Source: UBA1447 sp964612185
Lineage (GTDB): Bacteria > Bacillota > Clostridia > Oscillospirales > Acutalibacteraceae
Assembly (NCBI GenBank): GCA_964612185.1
Contig: CAZTCR010000011.1
Coordinates: forward strand, 6,079 to 70,078
Direction: 5' to 3'
Length of the DNA: 64,000 nt
The translations under genes and the position numbers were made by a program. Positions 45,166 through 54,011 of the stretch are shown piece after piece (position 1 is the stretch's first letter; the number at the start of each line of letters is the position of its first letter). The notes under the pieces were generated by a model that worked only from the letters and a program-made list of their open reading frames with translations, was not told the DNA's origin and made no database searches.

Positions 45166-46302
45166 GTGCTGAACAACAAACGGATTTTGTTTGCGACCGG
45201 CGGGACCGGCGGGCATATCAATCCGGCGCTTGCCGTTGCCGGTCTTATACGGGAAACCTGCCCGGGGGCAGAAATTCTGTTCGTCGGCACACCGGATAAA
45301 ATTGAGGCGCGCCTGGTTCCGGCGGCGGGCTTTGAACTCAAGACAATTGACATTACGGGCTTCCTTCGCACCTTCAACCTGACCGGATTGAAACGGAATA
45401 TCACAACCTTCAGTAAACTTTTTAAAGCCTCTTCACAGGCAAAGCAAATTCTGCGGGATTTTAAACCCGACGCGGTTATCGGCATGGGCGGGTATGTGAG
45501 CGGACCGGTATTGCGCATGGCTCAAAAGATGAATATTCCGACAGCTATCCACGAACAAAACGCCTATCCCGGAGTGGCCAACAAAGCACTTGCAAAAAAA
45601 GCCGATTGCATTATGCTCACGGTCGAAAAGGCAGGCGAGCACCTCAAATCAAAAGTGCCGTTTGTCTTAACCGGTCTGCCCATCAGGGGCGACATTATCG
45701 GCGCGGACAGAGAAAAGAGCCGTATGGAACTTGGGCTTGACAGCCGGCCGCTGGTGTTGTCCATGGGCGGAAGTTTGGGGGCTGGTGAAATCAACAAGGC
45801 TGTGGCTGAATTGATCGCTGCAAAATATGCGGCGGCTGACTGCTATTTTTTGCATGCAACCGGCCAAAGTAATGTGTCCGTGGCAGACATTCTCCGGAAC
45901 CGGGGCATTGATTTAGACAAAGAAAAACATATCATGATCAGAACCTACATCAACGACATGGAGCGCTGCCTGAGCGCCGCAGACCTGCTCATCAGCCGCG
46001 CGGGCGCGAGTTCGCTGAGTGAAATCCAGGCCATGGGCAAGCCGTCCATTCTCATCCCTTCCCCGAATGTGGCCGAAAACCATCAGTTCCATAACGCCAT
46101 GGCGCTGGTTGAAAAAGATGCCGCAGTAATCATCCAGGAAAAGGAACTGACCGGTGAGCGCCTGACGCAGGAAGTTGACCGGTTGCTGAACAACCCCGCG
46201 CGCATGGCGGAAATCGGCGCGAACGCGAAAAAAATGGCTGTTTATGACGCCGCGCAGCGAATCGTGGAGTGTATTGACAAGATGGTCAACAGAAAAACAT
46301 AA
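45166..46302 (+). CDS. murG: UDP-GlcNAc:lipid I GlcNAc transferase MurG
   Basis: 378 residues; makes lipid II at the inner membrane face. ATGGTGGHINPALAVAG (GT-B N-terminal loop), GMGGYVSGPVLRMA, IHEQNAYPGVANKAL, LSMGGSLGAGEINK, DLLISRAGASSLSEIQAMG and PSPNVAENHQFHNAMAL. GTG start with GGTGGAG upstream. Confidence 0.97.
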   Translation: MLNNKRILFATGGTGGHINPALAVAGLIRETCPGAEILFVGTPDKIEARLVPAAGFELKTIDITGFLRTFNLTGLKRNITTFSKLFKASSQAKQILRDFKPDAVIGMGGYVSGPVLRMAQKMNIPTAIHEQNAYPGVANKALAKKADCIMLTVEKAGEHLKSKVPFVLTGLPIRGDIIGADREKSRMELGLDSRPLVLSMGGSLGAGEINKAVAELIAAKYAAADCYFLHATGQSNVSVADILRNRGIDLDKEKHIMIRTYINDMERCLSAADLLISRAGASSLSEIQAMGKPSILIPSPNVAENHQFHNAMALVEKDAAVIIQEKELTGERLTQEVDRLLNNPARMAEIGANAKKMAVYDAAQRIVECIDKMVNRKT

Positions 46303-46390
46303 GGCGCGGCGGGTTTAGCGAACGGTTATTGCATTAATATGCCATTGTTTACCGCTGTTGGTAACAACCCGAAAGAAAGGAACTTTTGCC

Positions 46391-47272
46391 ATGGCGACAA
46401 CGCGCAATATTCAAACCGACCGGAGTAACCGGCCGCAAATGTCGGCCGGTGAGCGGGAGCGTTTGAATGCAAAAAAGCGTAAACGCAGGAAAAGGCGGCG
46501 TGTTTTTCTCTTCTGCGTATCGGCTATACTTCTGGTCGCGTTGCTCGCGGGGTTGACTTACGGTTTTATCACTGTTTTCAAGGTCACCGCATACCAGGTG
46601 GACGGCACCGCGCGTTATACGCCTGAACAGGTTTTTGAAGCATCCGGGCTGGAACTGGGGAAGAACCTGTTCTTCAGCAGCATCGGTGAGGCTGAAGAAC
46701 AACTGGAAGTGATGCTGCCATACATCGGGAGCGCCGAAATAAAGCGCAAGTTGCCGGGGACATTCCTCTGCGCGATAACGGAAACACAGGCAGCGGTCTA
46801 CACCCCGGACGGCGAAGGGTTTATGCTCATCGATAAAAACGGAAAAATACTTGAAAGAGCAGTTGCAGCCCCGCAAACCGGCATACCGCTGCTTTCGTGC
46901 CCCGAACCGGTTAAAAAGGATATCGGCCTCGTTGTTGAGTTTCAAAAGCCCCAAGACGCTTTTGAAAATCCGCTGGATACATACAAAAAACTGCTCGCGG
47001 CAATTGAAACCAGCTCGATGGCAGACATTACCCATGTGGACATGGCAAACCCGCTGGATGTATGGCTGGTTTATCAGGACAGAATCAAAATGCATCTGGG
47101 TACACCCGCACAACTTGAAAGCAGGCTGAAGTTTGCCGTAACGGTGATTGAACGCGAAAATGTCATCTCACCTGTCCAGCACGGCCAAATTGACTTAACC
47201 ATACTCAAGACCGCGTATTTCAGACCGGAAACGGAGAGCACAACAATAAATCCGCCAAATTTTGAAAATTAA
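46391..47272 (+). CDS. ftsQ: Cell division protein FtsQ/DivIB (POTRA domain)
   Basis: 293 residues from the ATG at 46391 (AAAGGA upstream; a TTG at 46358 is rejected). Very basic cytoplasmic N-terminus (AKKRKRRKRRR), one membrane helix (VFLFCVSAILLVALLAGLTY), then a POTRA domain (FKVTAYQVDGTARYTPEQVF, GLELGKNLFF, IKRKLPGTFLCAITE) and a beta domain. It bridges FtsL and the septal synthase. Last gene before ftsZ. Confidence 0.9.
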   Translation: MATTRNIQTDRSNRPQMSAGERERLNAKKRKRRKRRRVFLFCVSAILLVALLAGLTYGFITVFKVTAYQVDGTARYTPEQVFEASGLELGKNLFFSSIGEAEEQLEVMLPYIGSAEIKRKLPGTFLCAITETQAAVYTPDGEGFMLIDKNGKILERAVAAPQTGIPLLSCPEPVKKDIGLVVEFQKPQDAFENPLDTYKKLLAAIETSSMADITHVDMANPLDVWLVYQDRIKMHLGTPAQLESRLKFAVTVIERENVISPVQHGQIDLTILKTAYFRPETESTTINPPNFEN

Positions 47273-47273
47273 C

Positions 47274-47302
47274 TTGTATTTCATATTAATACATGATAAT
47301 AT
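47274..47302 (+). promoter_or_regulatory. Probable ftsZ promoter
   Basis: TTGTAT (47274-47279), 17-base spacer, TAATAT (47297-47302), in the AT-rich gap that follows ftsQ, 61 bases before the ftsZ start. Confidence 0.6.
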
Positions 47303-47363
47303 AAATTCGATAATTTTTACCGAATAATTGAGTATTGTCATATAGATTTGGGAGGATTGAGCA

Positions 47364-48545
47364 ATGGCTATCGAGCTTGACAATGAATATGTAAGCACCA
47401 CGCAGATTAAAGTGATAGGCGTCGGCGGCGGCGGCGGCAACGCGGTCAACCGGATGATTCTTTGCGGCGTATTGGGCGCCGAATTTATTGCGGTTAACAC
47501 GGACAAACAGATTCTGATCCATTCAAAAGCAACACACAAGATTCAAATCGGTGAACGCTCCACCCGCGGGCAGGGCGCAGGCGGGCGGCCGGAAATCGGC
47601 GAAAAAGCCGCGGAAGAAAGCCGTGATTTAATCGCGGATGCGTTAAAAGGCACCGACATGGTCTTTATCACCGCCGGTATGGGCGGGGGCACGGGCACCG
47701 GCGCAGCGCCGCTTATCGCGCAAGTCGCGAAAGAAATGGGCATTTTAACCGTCGGCGTTGTCACGAAGCCTTTCAAGTTTGAAGGCAACAAGCGTATGTC
47801 ACAAGCGCAGGAGGGCATTGCCCGCCTGGCTGAAAGTGTGGACAGCCTGATTGTTATCCCCAACGAACATCTGCGCGCGCTCGATGACCGCCGGCTATCG
47901 CTTTCCGAAGCGTTTGCGCTCGCGGATGAAGTGCTGCTGCAGGGCGTTAAAAATATTTCCGAACTGATTAAAATACCCGGTTACATCAACCTGGATTTCG
48001 CGGATGTTACCAGCATCATGAAGGATGCCGGCTACGCGCACATGGGCTACGGCAAAGCCAGCGGTAAGGACAAAGCCATTGCCGCCGCGAACGCAGCCAT
48101 CAAGAGCCCGTTGCTTGAAACATCGATTACAGGCGCCAAAGGCGTTATCTTCTGTGTCACTTCATCGGACGATATCGGTCTTGAGGAAGTGGAGAGCGCG
48201 GCGGAGATCATTCAGGCGCAGGCGCATCCGGACGCCAATATTACCTGGGGTCTCGCTTTTGATCCGGAACTGACGGACGAAGTAACGATTACGGTTATCG
48301 CCACCGGTTTTGACAATACCGCGGCAAGGCTTGCCGCGACATCCAGCACACCCGCGGCAAAGCCGCCGGTTGCAAGTGCCTACCCGGACGCCTCGCAGAT
48401 ATTCGGCTCGCCGGCGGAACAGACCACGCAGACCACACCGGCGGAGGAAACGCCCGCAGCCCAGACACCGGAGCAGGAAGCGAAAGGGATGGATGACGAT
48501 GAGTTTTATGTCATACTCAACGACATCATCAAACAAAAGAAATAA
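47364..48545 (+). CDS. ftsZ: Cell division GTPase FtsZ
   Basis: 393 residues. Tubulin-type GTPase that forms the Z ring. VGGGGGNAVNRMI, AVNTD, GMGGGTGTGAAPLIA (signature G-box) and the T7 loop NLDFADVTSIMKDAG are intact. An Ala/Pro/Thr-rich linker (about 320-375) leads to the C-terminal peptide DDDEFYVILNDIIKQKK. That tail lacks the usual I-P-x-F-L core, so the FtsA/SepF contact may be altered. GGGAGG ribosome site, own promoter and strong terminator. Confidence 0.97.
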   Translation: MAIELDNEYVSTTQIKVIGVGGGGGNAVNRMILCGVLGAEFIAVNTDKQILIHSKATHKIQIGERSTRGQGAGGRPEIGEKAAEESRDLIADALKGTDMVFITAGMGGGTGTGAAPLIAQVAKEMGILTVGVVTKPFKFEGNKRMSQAQEGIARLAESVDSLIVIPNEHLRALDDRRLSLSEAFALADEVLLQGVKNISELIKIPGYINLDFADVTSIMKDAGYAHMGYGKASGKDKAIAAANAAIKSPLLETSITGAKGVIFCVTSSDDIGLEEVESAAEIIQAQAHPDANITWGLAFDPELTDEVTITVIATGFDNTAARLAATSSTPAAKPPVASAYPDASQIFGSPAEQTTQTTPAEETPAAQTPEQEAKGMDDDEFYVILNDIIKQKK

Positions 48546-48552
48546 TAATAAC

Positions 48553-48585
48553 GGGGCAGGCCGAAAAGCCTGCCCCTTGTTTTTT
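48553..48585 (+). terminator. Strong intrinsic terminator of ftsZ
   Basis: GGGGCAGGC (48553-48561) and GCCTGCCCC (48568-48576) pair perfectly around CGAAAA, then TTGTTTTTT. Confidence 0.93.
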
Positions 48586-48614
48586 ACAAGAGCCCGGTTA
48601 TGCCGGGCTCTTGT
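48586..48614. repeat. Second hairpin next to the ftsZ terminator
   Basis: ACAAGAGCCCGG (48586-48597) is perfectly complementary to CCGGGCTCTTGT (48603-48614). It lies between convergent ftsZ and the phosphoesterase gene; no clear T-run on either strand, so it may be a barrier or RNA end-protecting hairpin. Confidence 0.6.
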
Positions 48615-48638
48615 CATTTGTTCATCCGTATAAAATGG

Positions 48639-49856
48639 TCAGTAATCGAGTTTGGTGCTTGTTACGAACTCAACCAGGGTTGTGGCGAAAAAATATCCGA
48701 TTTTTTGCAGCTGCGCGTAAAAGGAGACAACAACCATTGCCTTGAATTCAACGGCGTTCAGCTTTGTGCCGGCAGCCAGCAATGCCGCCGGGCAAAAGTC
48801 GCGAAGGGTATAAAGGGATGAAAACGGAATCACACGGGTTTGATAAGCGCCGGTGTCTGACTCGTTGAGGGTGATGACCCTTGCACCGTAATCAAACCCG
48901 TAAGTGCCCTGGAAATTCGCCTTCGGGGTTGCGACCAGGTCTACACCGCGGTGGGTAATATTGAAAGTGTTGGTGTGGTCATGGCCGAAAAACATCGCAA
49001 GCACATCGCCCTGACCGGTTATCGCGTCAAATTGCCCGTTGTTATAATACGGGGGGCATGGGTATTCCGCCAGCCGGCCTGCGTTTGTGTTTTCCGGGTT
49101 CAGCACAAAGTATCTGCTTTTATCATAAATATGCCGAACGGCGTAAGGAACCCAATGATTTACCTCGGTGAGCGCGTCGTATACCTCAGGCACCGGTATG
49201 TGCTGGAACATCAGCGAAGGCACGGGTACACCGTTATTCTGCGCTTTGAGATGGTTGCTTTTATTGACATACCAGTCAATCTGTTCGGTGGTCACAGGTC
49301 CATAACGACCCGCCTCGTCATACTCGCGGGAATCTATCATCCACAGATTAAACGCGAGCGCATCGCTTGCGGAGGCAAGTATGGGGATGCTGTAAGTACC
49401 GCAGCCGGGGAGCAACGCACCCTCATCGATGGAAACAGAGTTCGGATAGCTGTTGTAAATTGCCATCAGGTCTTCACGGCTGATCAACCCGCTTTCGGAA
49501 TCATGGTTGCCGAACACCACCGCGACGGGTATGCCAAAATCGCCGAACGCTGTCATAATTTCGCCGATGTTGCTTTTTATTTGCTCGAGCGTGCCGCTCA
49601 TGGCAATGTCACCTGTGATAACAACCAAATCAGGATTTTGTGTTTGTGCCAGCCGCCTTAACAGCACATTGTTGATGTCTTCATACTTGTCCGCGTCACT
49701 TTTATGCAGGTCCGTGATATGCAGAATCGTAAAACCGCCGTCATCCCGGAAACGCAACGCCTGTGCGGTTGTGCCGTCATCTTCTGCGGCATAAGCGGGC
49801 AGAAACAGGGTGATAAACAGCGTTAAAACCAGGAGAATGGACATGCCTTTTTTCAT
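48639..49856 (-). CDS. Secreted calcineurin-like metallophosphoesterase
   Basis: 405 residues. Signal peptide about 1-23 (GMSILLVLTLFITLFLPAYA, cleaved before AEDD). Metal-site motifs in order: ILHITDLHKSD (DxH), VVITGDIAMSG (GDxx), VVFGNHDSESG (GNHD), and GHDHTNTF (GHxH-like) near residue 290. It belongs to the Icc/PhoD-like 3',5'-nucleotide or phosphodiesterase group acting outside the membrane; substrate unknown. The C-terminus carries a hydrophobic stretch (FKAMVVVSFYAQLQKIGYFF) that may associate with the membrane. Convergent with ftsZ. Confidence 0.88.
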   Translation of the reverse strand: MKKGMSILLVLTLFITLFLPAYAAEDDGTTAQALRFRDDGGFTILHITDLHKSDADKYEDINNVLLRRLAQTQNPDLVVITGDIAMSGTLEQIKSNIGEIMTAFGDFGIPVAVVFGNHDSESGLISREDLMAIYNSYPNSVSIDEGALLPGCGTYSIPILASASDALAFNLWMIDSREYDEAGRYGPVTTEQIDWYVNKSNHLKAQNNGVPVPSLMFQHIPVPEVYDALTEVNHWVPYAVRHIYDKSRYFVLNPENTNAGRLAEYPCPPYYNNGQFDAITGQGDVLAMFFGHDHTNTFNITHRGVDLVATPKANFQGTYGFDYGARVITLNESDTGAYQTRVIPFSSLYTLRDFCPAALLAAGTKLNAVEFKAMVVVSFYAQLQKIGYFFATTLVEFVTSTKLDY

Positions 49857-49931
49857 AACTTTTGCCTTCTTTCTTTATATACGGGCTTACGCTATGGTTG
49901 CCCTTTGTTTAATGGTAGTATGCCGGGTCAA

Positions 49932-50909
49932 TTACTCGCTCTCACTGTGACAACTTTCAGCAACCCGGCAGGCCAATTCCTCCAACTGTCCGATGGTTGT
50001 CAGCGTCCCTGCCGCCTGCCGGTAATGCGCCGCACCGCGCAGGCCATTCATATACCAGGCGGCGTGTTTGCGTGCTTCCCGCATACCAACATAATCGCCT
50101 TTGTACCGGCACAGCAGCCTGATATGCCGCAGCATAACAGTCATTCTCTCTTCAACCGGGGGTTCCGGCAATAGGGTACCGTCTTGCAAAAAAGCATTTA
50201 TTCTGCTGAATACCCATGGTCTGCCCAATGCACCCCGGCCGACCATTACCATGTCACAACCGGTGTGTGTCATCATCTCCGCGGCACTCCTGCCGCCGGT
50301 GATATCACCGTTGCCGATGACCGGAATATGAACCGCTTGCTTAACTTTTCTGATTGTCTCAAAATCAACAGGCGGCGCGTACATTTGTGCCCTTGTCCGC
50401 CCGTGTATCGTCACAGCGGCGGCGCCTGCCTGCTCGCAAAGCATGGCAATTTCAGCTGCATTGATATTTTTTTCGTCCCAACCGGTTCTGATCTTGATCG
50501 TCACCGGTAAAGTGATTTCCTTTACGCATGCCAAGACGATACGCTGCGCAAGCAAAGGTTGCTTCATGAGCGCGGAACCCCCGCCGTTATTAACTATTTT
50601 TGGTGTAGGGCAACCCATATTAATATCAACAATGTCAGGCGTAAAGCATAAAGACTTTACAGCGGATTGCGCCATAATTTGGGGGTTATCTCCGAAAATC
50701 TGCACCGCCGCAGGCCGTTCCGCCGAGGAGACGGACAAAAGCTCCGCTGATTTTTTATCGCTCAGGGTGATGCCCTTCGCGCTGGCCATTTCCCCCACCA
50801 CATACGCCGCGCCGTACTCAACACACAGCTCCCGAAAGGCTCTGTCCGCCACACCTGCCATAGGCGCGAGCGCGGCATAACCGTTTATTCTGACATTGCC
50901 GATGTTCAA
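49932..50909 (-). CDS. dusB: tRNA-dihydrouridine synthase (DusB type)
   Basis: 325 residues. FMN-dependent TIM barrel that reduces uridine in tRNA: LAPMAGVADRAFRELC, DINMGCPTPKIVNNGGGSAL (active-site Cys in MGCPTP), VKIRTGWDE, VTIHGRTRAQMY, VIGNGDITGGRSAAEM and MVGRGALGRPWVF. The C-terminal helical domain binds tRNA. Transcribed away from polA. Confidence 0.95.
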   Translation of the reverse strand: MNIGNVRINGYAALAPMAGVADRAFRELCVEYGAAYVVGEMASAKGITLSDKKSAELLSVSSAERPAAVQIFGDNPQIMAQSAVKSLCFTPDIVDINMGCPTPKIVNNGGGSALMKQPLLAQRIVLACVKEITLPVTIKIRTGWDEKNINAAEIAMLCEQAGAAAVTIHGRTRAQMYAPPVDFETIRKVKQAVHIPVIGNGDITGGRSAAEMMTHTGCDMVMVGRGALGRPWVFSRINAFLQDGTLLPEPPVEERMTVMLRHIRLLCRYKGDYVGMREARKHAAWYMNGLRGAAHYRQAAGTLTTIGQLEELACRVAESCHSESE

Positions 50910-51038
50910 TCAGTCACATCCCTAAAAAAACAAGTCCTTTATTTTTATATATTATCACAACAACAAATATTTTTCACCACAATCGGGAAAAATTATGATA
51001 CAATATTGCTGAATATATTCAGCCGCAGGTTTGCAAAT

Positions 51039-51150
51039 GAATCCCCCTGTCAGCATTCGCTGACATCCCCCTTTAACAAGGGGGACAAGCATAGCCGCAA
51101 CTTGCCTCCCTTGTTAAAGGGAGGGGGACCGCGCAGCGGTGGTAGGATTC
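51039..51150. repeat. Palindromic repeat element before polA
   Basis: 112 bases bounded by GAATCC (51039) and GGATTC (to 51150), with internal hairpins such as CCCCCTTTAACAAGGGGG and CCTCCCTTGTTAAAGGGAGG. Shares general design with the elements at 57419, 61351 and 63428. The element ends 36 bases before the polA start. Confidence 0.75.
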
Positions 51151-51186
51151 AAAAGCTTGTTGCTGACTTTGGAAGGAAGTATCACC

Positions 51187-53790
51187 ATGAAGCTTCTCGT
51201 AATAGACGGCAACAGTATCCTCAACAGGGCTTTTTACGGCATCAAGCTGTTAACCACCAAAGACGGCCGTTATACCAACGGTATCTACGGTTTTTTAACC
51301 ATCTATTTGAAATTGAAAGAGGAATGCGCGCCGGACGCGGTGGCAGTGGCTTTTGATGTAAAAGCGCCGACCTTCCGCCATCGATTGTATGACGGCTACA
51401 AAGCCCAACGCAAGGGGATGCCCGCGGAACTGGCGCAGCAGCTGCCTGTTCTGAAAGAACTGCTCGGAGCGCTCGGAATTAAAACCGTTGAGATGCCCGG
51501 CTGGGAAGCTGATGATATCCTTGGTACCTTCGCTCGTTTATGCACAGGGGATAACCAATGCTTTGCCGCCACAGGTGACCGGGACAGCCTTCAGCTGGTC
51601 AACGACAATGTTACGGTGCTGCTGGCCTCCACAAAAATGGGCAGACCGCTGAGCGTTCGCTATAACAAAGCAAAAATAGCAGAGGAATACGGTGTGGAGC
51701 CGGCACAGCTCATTGAAATAAAAGCCCTCATGGGCGACAGTTCGGACAATATTCCGGGTGTCGCCGGCATCGGTCAAAAAACAGCGGGCGACCTGATACA
51801 GCGGTTCGGTTCGATTGATAAGATTTATGAAGAGATTGAAACGGCGGATATCAAACAAGCTGTCAAGGACAAACTGAAAGCGGACAAAGAAATGGCTTAT
51901 TTAAGCCGCACGCTCGGGACAATCAGCACCGAGGTGCCGCTGGACACGGCGCTTGAAAACTATATCCCGCAGCAGCCGGACACTTATGAAGTGACCAGAA
52001 TTATGGCAGACCTTGAAATGTTCAAACTCCTGGAACGCTTTAACCTCAAAGCTGACCCTGCCGCCGCGGCAAAGGCGGATGCCGGCCGGCAAGAAGCCGC
52101 GCAGCCCCAAACGGCTTTTATGGAAGAGGAAGACCCGCTTGCGGTGCTGGAATCGCTTAAAGCGGCAAAACAAGCCTTTTTCATTACCAAGTTCACAAAC
52201 GGTGAAATTACGGATATGTTTTTTGCCCAGCCGGGCAAGGTTACGCACATCGCCGGGCTTAATTTTGCTTTTGCGCCTTTTATCAAGGCTTTTTTGGAAA
52301 ACGGCGCGGTCAAAAAATATACATCCGACATCAAACAGCTCTGCGGTTATGCTGAACGCTGCGGGTTCAACATCGATGGGTTAAAAGGGGACATTATGCT
52401 GTCGGGCTATGTGCTAAACCCCAACGCGAGCGGATACGAAGTCGCGCGCCTCGCGCAGGAATACGCGGTGGCGCCCGCTTGTATCGCCTGCGATAACCCG
52501 GATGCCGCGGATGCAGCGGTACTGCCCCGTCTCTTTGACACGCTCAACGCTAAAATAGAAGAAAACGGGCAGACATCCCTGCTTCACGATATGGAAATTC
52601 CGTTGTCGGGTGTGCTGGCTTGTATGGAAAACATCGGTTTTGCCGTTGACAAGCAGGGTATTGCTGATTTCGGCAAAGTTATCGAAGGCAGAATTGACAC
52701 CATTGCGGCCGATATATTTGAACAGGTTGGTTATGAATTTAACCTCAACTCGCCCAAACAGCTGGGCGAAGCGCTGTTTATAAAGCTTGGGTTAACGACC
52801 AAAAAAAAGACAAAAAGCGGTTATTCAACCAGTGCGGATGTGCTGGAATCGCTCGCCGGCGAGCATCCGGTTGTTGAACAAATCCTGGAATACCGCACAC
52901 TCGCCAAGCTCAAACAGACCTATTGCGACGGGCTTGTGAAGGTTATCGGGGACGACGGCCGGATTCACTCCACCTTTAAGCAGACGGAAACAAGAACCGG
53001 CCGCCTTTCGTCCACGGAGCCGAACTTACAGAATATTCCCATCCGTTCCGATTTGGGGCGCGAACTTCGCCGTTTTTTTCATGCCAAAGAGGGCTGGCTT
53101 TTGGTGGACGCCGACTATTCACAGATTGAACTGCGGCTGCTCGCGCATATTGCGGATGACCCGGTGATGATCAAAGCCTTTAACGATAATATGGATATAC
53201 ATACCATTACGGCATCCGAGGTCTTTAATATGCCCGTAGAAATGGTCACGCCGCTCATGCGCGGCCGGGCGAAAGCGGTTAATTTCGGCATTGTCTACGG
53301 CATCGGTGCTTTTTCGCTGGCGAAAGACATCGGTGTTTCGCGGGCACAGGCGGATACTTATATTAAAGGTTATCTCAACCATTTTTCCGGCGTACGGGAT
53401 TATATGACACGCATTGTGGAGGATGCCAAAGAAAAAGGCTATGTTGAAACACTCTTCAAACGCCGCCGGTATCTGCCGGAGCTCATTTCCTCCAACGCAG
53501 GGCTGCGGGCCTTCGGCGAGCGTGTAGCATTGAATATGCCGATTCAGGGCACCGCGGCGGATATTATCAAAATCGCGATGGTCAAGGTGCACGAACGGCT
53601 GATAAATGAAAACCTCAAAGCACGCCTGATTATGCAGGTGCACGATGAGCTGATAGTTGAAGCACCAGAGGCGGAAGCGGAAACAGTCGCCAAAATCCTT
53701 GATGAGGAGATGGAAAACGCCGTTAAAATGCGTGTGCGGCTCGTCGCCGATGTGCATACGGGTAAGACATGGTATGACGCGAAGGGGTAA
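51187..53790 (+). CDS. polA: DNA polymerase I
   Basis: 867 residues from the ATG at 51187 (AAGGAAG upstream). N-terminal 5' nuclease (LVIDGNSILNRAFYGI, GWEADDILGTF, TGDRDSLQLV, DSSDNIPGVAGIGQKTA). The middle domain has the 3'-5' exonuclease fold but none of the DxE/DxD metal ligands, so proofreading is absent, as in Bacillus Pol I. The polymerase domain has motif A DADYSQIELRLLAHI, motif B RGRAKAVNFGIVYGI and motif C QVHDELIVEAPEAE. Fills gaps after excision repair and Okazaki primer removal. Confidence 0.97.
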   Translation: MKLLVIDGNSILNRAFYGIKLLTTKDGRYTNGIYGFLTIYLKLKEECAPDAVAVAFDVKAPTFRHRLYDGYKAQRKGMPAELAQQLPVLKELLGALGIKTVEMPGWEADDILGTFARLCTGDNQCFAATGDRDSLQLVNDNVTVLLASTKMGRPLSVRYNKAKIAEEYGVEPAQLIEIKALMGDSSDNIPGVAGIGQKTAGDLIQRFGSIDKIYEEIETADIKQAVKDKLKADKEMAYLSRTLGTISTEVPLDTALENYIPQQPDTYEVTRIMADLEMFKLLERFNLKADPAAAAKADAGRQEAAQPQTAFMEEEDPLAVLESLKAAKQAFFITKFTNGEITDMFFAQPGKVTHIAGLNFAFAPFIKAFLENGAVKKYTSDIKQLCGYAERCGFNIDGLKGDIMLSGYVLNPNASGYEVARLAQEYAVAPACIACDNPDAADAAVLPRLFDTLNAKIEENGQTSLLHDMEIPLSGVLACMENIGFAVDKQGIADFGKVIEGRIDTIAADIFEQVGYEFNLNSPKQLGEALFIKLGLTTKKKTKSGYSTSADVLESLAGEHPVVEQILEYRTLAKLKQTYCDGLVKVIGDDGRIHSTFKQTETRTGRLSSTEPNLQNIPIRSDLGRELRRFFHAKEGWLLVDADYSQIELRLLAHIADDPVMIKAFNDNMDIHTITASEVFNMPVEMVTPLMRGRAKAVNFGIVYGIGAFSLAKDIGVSRAQADTYIKGYLNHFSGVRDYMTRIVEDAKEKGYVETLFKRRRYLPELISSNAGLRAFGERVALNMPIQGTAADIIKIAMVKVHERLINENLKARLIMQVHDELIVEAPEAEAETVAKILDEEMENAVKMRVRLVADVHTGKTWYDAKG

Positions 53791-53867
53791 AGTTATGTCG
53801 CATTTGTTGTGAAGGCTTTGTGAAGTTATGATAGGAATATAGTTTTGTTAAGTGAAATAATAAAATC

Positions 53868-53898
53868 AAAAGCAAGTAGCGATAAACTACTTGCTTTA
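53868..53898. terminator. Bidirectional terminator between polA and the LRR lipoprotein gene
   Basis: AAAGCAAGTAG (53869-53879) and CTACTTGCTTT (53887-53897) pair perfectly over 11 bases around CGATAAA. On the minus strand it is followed by TTGATTTTATT; on the plus strand the T-run comes 9 bases later. It lies between two convergent genes. Confidence 0.75.
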
Positions 53899-54011
53899 AT
53901 GGTTATATTTTTTGTTGTTTACAGATTATAGAAATTAATCAAATAGCCTCAAATTAACACAAATTCTGACTATGAGGGCTTGATTTATCAGTTCACAAAC
54001 AATCGTTAAAG

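Noticed and set aside
51187..53790. Loss of proofreading residues in PolA as a novelty
   Set aside because: The same loss is normal in Pol I of Bacillus and other Firmicutes.
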